Source: Syngnathus acus (taxonomy: Eukaryota; Chordata; Actinopteri; Syngnathiformes; Syngnathidae). From it: a stretch of DNA of 64,000 nucleotides. Within the stretch, counting starts at the first letter, position 1. Each line of letters begins with the position of its first letter. A model generated the notes under the pieces. That model saw nothing but the letters and a program-made list of their open reading frames with translations, made no database searches and was not told where the DNA came from. Shown piece by piece: positions 58,969-64,000 of this stretch. The stretch lies in assembly GCF_901709675.1 (NCBI RefSeq), contig NC_051089.1, positions 13,693,976 through 13,757,975 of the forward strand, written 5' to 3'. The position numbers and the translations under genes were made by a program.

Positions 58969-59000
58969 CTGACGTTACATGGTCAGTAGTGTTAGGAGTC

Positions 59001-59225
59001 AGTGAGGGGGGAGGGAGAGGGGGAAGGGCTACATCTTGGGGTTGGGAAGAGGGGTGGGAGGGTGGAGGGAAAAGGGGGGGGGGGGGGAAACCGGGGAAAC
59101 AGAGACAGCATTGGGGGTGGAAATGGGAGAAATATTTCCAGGAAAAAGAGAACAGTTTTGAGGAGAGTGGAAAAGGGGGTGAAATGGAAATGAGGGTGAA
59201 ACGAAAGAAAGAAAGAACAAAAACA
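59001..59225. repeat. G-rich purine tract upstream of the first FNIII exon
   Basis: The plus strand is nearly all G/A with many G runs, including one of about 14 at 59076-59089. In the transcript it is a very long pyrimidine tract before the FNIII-1 acceptor(s). Confidence 0.8.
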
Positions 59226-61827
59226 GAAGAAAAAACAAAATAACAACAACATAACAAAAAAGACGTCTGGTGTCACGAGAAAACACAGAAATAAAACAGT
59301 TCTACTACACTTACAAAGCACAATACAGGGGGATACTACACGTGCAGATTTACACTGCTTGCTATGACACAACAGTACAGGACATTTACACAACTCCTAT
59401 GAGTCAGGTTTTTGGAAATGTTTGTCATTTATAACCGATCTTTATTGCCTTTTTTTGGCCAAGGGCGAGGTAAACCTGCATTTGCATCCAGAGACAAAAG
59501 TCCATCCTGAACAGTAGGTGATCTCGCTCAAGGAATGCTGGCTGAAGAAATGTTTGAGATTTATTTAATTTGATCAGCTTTTTGTTGGGAAAAGGGAGGG
59601 CGGAGAGAATAATTTGTGGCACAACGCAGCGAGATCTACTTTCCATTTGCTTGACGAGTGGGCAAGACGGAACCTTTTCAAAGGTAATGTCAATGCATGG
59701 GATATTTCCATTCGCGTGCAGGTCAGGGAAAGTGATGGGGTAAAACACAAATACAAGCAAAGTAACATGGCAAGTGCATCTTGTGTTCTTGATGGACAGA
59801 ATAAGTAGCAATTCAAGTGACTGCTGTAGTATTTATCCGTCACTCCATCGGGACACTAATTTGTCTTTTGGAGGTTTGGTTACAATTCAAATGTGTCAAA
59901 CGTGTGAAAAGATGGCCAGCTATCAAATGCTAAGGTATACATGTGAGCACACAGTGACTAATCCTTATTATTAGTGCATATACAGCGGACCCCCAGTTTT
60001 TATAGCAGCAGGTGCTTGAACTGTTCCTATTTGTACTGCCTGACCCATTGGACTCCGGCACTTGTTTTTTGGGGCATTCTGAATTTCCAAACAGTATATT
60101 GGAACAATGCTCTAAATTTACGGACAGTTGTAGTTAGGCAGCTCGCGCTCAGAACGTGTTTCCGAACAAACAGGGAATGAGGATTTTTTCGGAGTCTGAG
60201 CTCAAACTTCTCAAAAACATGCAACTTAAATTTGTGAACAATTTTTATATGTGGTTTTCTATTTCTATTATGAAAGTAATTATCTTTGGCAAAAGGTAAG
60301 ATTTTTTTAAATACCTTGGGGCATTAAAGAGAACAATGAAACACTTTAAGGACTTCAATCACAAAATCAAAAATTAAGCACAAAATCAATCTGCTGATCA
60401 CTTGTTACTTAGGCAGACACTGGACCACTTAACCCAAAGTCTAAGGACTTTGACACTGAACAAATTTTCTCAGATATGGCGTGTACAGACAACCCTAACC
60501 CTATGTCATGATTGTAAATATGAACAAAACCATGGTTAAATGACTACGCTCAAGAGGCTGAACAGAGCAGCGTAGAATAGACCAGGACACTAATTATGCT
60601 TCCATCTTAACATCATCTGCAAATAATTGACATGCAGCAGAGTAACCAGCGCTTGTCTGTCCAATCAGTCTTGAACATGCAGGCTCGAGGTTGTTACAGG
60701 AAGGAGATGTCAGACTCCTACCACCATTGCCAAGCTTCATTCATAGCTCATTAATTGTATCATTAGTCTTTGTGCTGAAGGTAATGAATAGCTGGCATTA
60801 AGGCTTTAATGAGGAAGGTTACTTCAGATCTGCATAATATATCTGGGCCACCAACACATAATACAACTGGGACAAAGACATGCACGGTGAAGCATTTGTC
60901 TTAATATTAATCTGAGGGAAAAAAATGAATGTGGAACTGTAGACGCGTCAGTGGCGAAGTGGCAGATCAAAAAGCACTATTCCAATTAGTTGGTGACACA
61001 CTGGAACAAAAGTGGAAGGGAGCATTAGAAGACCTCTTTCAAACTTACAGCCCTTTGGTCTCAAGCGGCATTCTTAGCCACTCGTCCACAGCTGTCCCCG
61101 TAAGTTGTTTCTTAAAAGTTAGTGTTAAATATATTGTAACAAATTTGAGAGCTGCAAGGGACACCTGACTATAGACCATAGTAAAAATACTGGGCTAAAA
61201 TGAAAAAAAGTAAAAGACAACATCAATTCAAACACTTTACAACTTCAACTTTTCACTCTCTTTCTAACTCGTCAACTTCTGTTATTTTCCAGTGGTGCGC
61301 CAGGGGCGCCGTTAAAAGAGTGAAAAGTGATGAAGCTTCCAAGGGTCCGTGACTGATAGTGGCCATAGAAAATCGGTTTTTGAATTTGCGGCAATACAAT
61401 GTTGGGGCCCAAAGTGATTTTTTTTTCTCAGGGCCCAAATAACTGGCAGCATCCTTGGTTGTGACTTAACATAAGCAGAGTACTTCATCAAATGGTCTGA
61501 GCGCACAGATAAGAGAGTCAGTCAGGCTCGTACTAAAAGAAGGAATTCATATCTGCCAGAAGCACACACAGGACCGGGACCACTGATAGACCAATGAAGG
61601 TAGAAATAGCAGACCGTGACCTGACTGGGATCTTGCAAAAGAAAATAACATTTTTCTCAGGGGAAGCTGCCATTTGTAATTGTTTTGATAATGGTTATTA
61701 TATCGGAACCAGCTCCAGCATGAAACTAATGGTCCAATCCACACTCACGTACTTTCATCTGACAGATGAAGAATGAATGAGTAAGTCAAAAGCATTGCAG
61801 GTTTTACAGAAGCAGCACAAATGTCTA

Positions 61828-62990
61828 CAGTGCCTTGCAGACACATTCACCCCATTGGCTTTTCACCCATTATGTTACACTGTAACCTTGAATTAAAACA
61901 ATTTCTTTACCTGAACTTTATTTGATGGATCTGCAGAATGTGAAAGGAGGAATATATATATATAAAATTCCTAAACATAAATCTCAAAATCAGCACGTCC
62001 ATTAATTATTTACCCTTCAAGTGTGTATGTTGTCGACCCAATTGCAGCAATATTGGCTGCAAGTCATTTTTGATCAATCTCTATGAGCTTGTCAAATCTC
62101 ATTCATTGATTTTTTGCCAACACTCATTTAACACTCTCGTACAGGTGTTGCACGGGAATGTCACCATTCGGTAATAACCATCTCTCCCCTGACGTCAACC
62201 AGTTTCCCAGTGACTGCTGTTGAAAAATATTCCTCCATCCTGACCTGCTTATCCCACAGCATGAAGTTGCCACCACCAAGTTTGACTGTCAGGATACTGT
62301 TCTTGGAGTGATGAGATGAGCTGGGTATGCATCAGACAGAGCTGATGGCTGAAGTTGGAGTCTCATCTAAGCAGAGCGCTGTCCTTCATACCATTTGGGA
62401 GTCTCCCACATGCCTTCTTTTTCAAAACGTGCTCTGAAAATATTGCCTTTTTTCTGGCCACTCTTCCATAAATCCCAACTCAGTGCAGTACGTGGTCCAT
62501 TGTGGTCCTGTGAACAGATACTCCAGCCACTCTTGTAGAACTCTGCAGCCCCTCCAGTGTTACCTTTGCTGCCTCACTAATATATTGCCTCCTTGTATGG
62601 TCTGTGAGTTTTGGTGGTCAGCCCTCTCTCTTTGCAAGTTTGTTGTGGTGTGATTATTATGGATTTCATATTGCTCCCTGGGATCATCTAAGTTTAGATG
62701 AGTTTTTAAACCTAACCCTGACTTGTACTTCTGAACATCTTTGTCCCAAACCTTTTGGGAGAGTTCCTTGGTCTTTATAGCAACGTTCGATTAGAAGTGC
62801 CTCTTACTTTAGTGTTGCAGCCACTGCGGCCTTCCAGAAAAGGTGTGTATGAATTGAAACATTATGGAACAATAGTGGACATAATAGTGGACACCATTTC
62901 ACAAATTGTGTGATTGAAGGTAAAGGATTTCATCTGAGCTTTTTAGGAGCATCATAAGAAATGGAGTGACTTCATATGCACATGGCAATT
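61828..62990 (-). mobile_element. Tc1-like element, decayed
   Basis: Left end 'acagtgccttgcagacacat' is a Tc1 terminal sequence. On the minus strand the transposase remnant reads TVKLGGGNFMLW, the glycine-rich block before the second catalytic aspartate. The frame is broken many times. It belongs to a different, older subfamily than the intact copy at 1276-2901. Confidence 0.7.
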
Positions 62991-64000
62991 TTAAGTTTTC
63001 TGCTTTCAAATAATTATTTTTTTAATGGATTCATTTCTCACTTCACTTAAAAAATGTTTTAGATGGTGTAACGAAAGAAAGGGGGACAAAATAAAAGGAT
63101 GACTACTTTACATAGCACTGACTATATAAAACACACCAAATAGTTGTATGCTCGTGCTGCAATCAGGTACAAGAATGGTTCCTCCTGTGCCGAGTGTTCA
63201 ATTCAATTTAAGGGTACAATAAAGCGGGCAGGCAAAAACAATACCCTCTAATTGTTTTAATGTTCTGAGGTAAACGTTGTGGAAAATTATTGGTGGCCGG
63301 GAGCAACTTCTGACGATTGTGGCTATTCTCCGCAACGGCTCCTTTTCACATTGGCTGAATCAGATTTGGCTATTCGTGAAAAACTGATCTGCACAAAAAG
63401 GAAATCAGCAAAGGAAAATGAACCACAAAGAGAAGGCAAAGCAAGAAATGGTTGACTGCAATAAAAGTGGCAAGCATGTTTTTTTTGTTCCACTCAATGA
63501 ATAGAAGTAAAGATCCTGAGTAAAATGTTACGGGTTTTCAAACATAGTTTGAGACTGGGGTTGGATGTCAAAATAACCAACAAACTGAAATAAAGAAATT
63601 CTAAACAAGAGGTCTCGCTATAAAATTGAGTTGTTTTTTTTAAGTGTTCCCCGCACATTTATGATTTATTACTTGTGGATTCACCTTTTCACATATTTTT
63701 TTAAGGAAAAATGCTTCATTATTCACTTAAAAAAATTGCCTGTTTGTTGTGTTTGTGCTCAGCCCAAAGCCCTGTGTAAAATAAAAGTATTGCTTTGGTG
63801 CCTTTAATGGCTTGCTGGTCCCAAGGAATTATGTTGAAGTGATGGGAAAAGCATCATTTAAACAGGCTATTCTTCTAATGGAAAGGCAGTGATCCTGTGG
63901 CAGCACAGGAAATTAAAACATTTTTGTGCGAGGGGAGGTGTCAATTATTTCCAGGTTTTGCAATTTGCTGAAAAGTTGAGATCTGACAGGATCTGCATTT

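Larger units (their letters stand above)
58969..64000 (-). other. neo1 intron upstream of FNIII-1, continuing past the window
   Basis: At least 5 kb. Opens (in transcript order) with repeats and ends in the pyrimidine tract opposite 59001-59225. I looked for the preceding Ig-domain exon and did not find one. Confidence 0.6.

Noticed and set aside
58881-59243. 120-codon plus-strand glycine/glutamate-rich frame
   Set aside because: It is the purine tract read in frame, opposite the neo1 FNIII-1 exon.
59300-64000. Search for neo1 Ig-domain exons
   Set aside because: No minus-strand segment with the conserved Ig cysteine/tryptophan pattern and splice sites was found.

Overview
This window is nuclear DNA from a vertebrate, almost certainly a ray-finned (teleost) fish. 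It is AT-rich and full of introns. Three multi-exon genes encode proteins recognisable from their vertebrate counterparts. The repeats are of fish type: Tc1/mariner elements, a foldback MITE, a hAT-like relic, tRNA-derived SINE sequence, and 'ggatgg'-tailed retroelement ends. I saw no operons, CRISPR arrays or prokaryotic signals. Most open frames over 60 codons are chance frames in introns.

All three genes lie on the minus strand, so they read right to left. (1) csnk1g1 (casein kinase 1 gamma 1): complete coding sequence in 12 exons between 735 and 16635. The joined exons give 461 codons plus stop. A putative non-coding first exon and promoter lie near 22.6 kb. (2) snx1 (sorting nexin 1, a retromer PX-BAR protein): complete coding sequence in 15 exons between 25164 and 32346, 514 codons plus stop. 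One of its introns is a GC-AG intron. (3) neo1 (neogenin, the netrin/RGM receptor): the 3' part only, in 22 exons between 35847 and about 58968. This covers all six fibronectin III domains, the transmembrane helix and the cytoplasmic tail with its P1, P2 and P3 motifs. The signal peptide and four Ig domains must lie beyond 64000. All exon joins were checked by hand for splice dinucleotides, phase and total length.

The space between exons holds the mobile DNA. The most striking element is a Tc1-family transposon at 1276-2901. It has an uninterrupted 339-codon DD34E transposase, long IR/DR ends and a TA on each side. It sits in the last csnk1g1 intron, abutting a foldback MITE. Two more MITE copies lie at 7851-8194 and 48965-49216, and the last carries a nested tRNA-like SINE piece. 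Decayed Tc1/mariner copies lie near 12.3-12.6, 51.6-52.1 and 61.8-63.0 kb, and a hAT-like relic lies at 9935-10365.

The three proteins are not one pathway, but all act at membranes. CK1 gamma is a lipid-anchored kinase best known for phosphorylating LRP6 in Wnt signalling. SNX1 recycles receptors from endosomes. Neogenin is a guidance and BMP/RGM receptor. I found no evidence for an undescribed system. The best second-look items are the apparently intact Tc1, the nested foldback MITE family, the snx1 GC-AG intron, and several in-frame exons or alternative acceptors in csnk1g1 and neo1.
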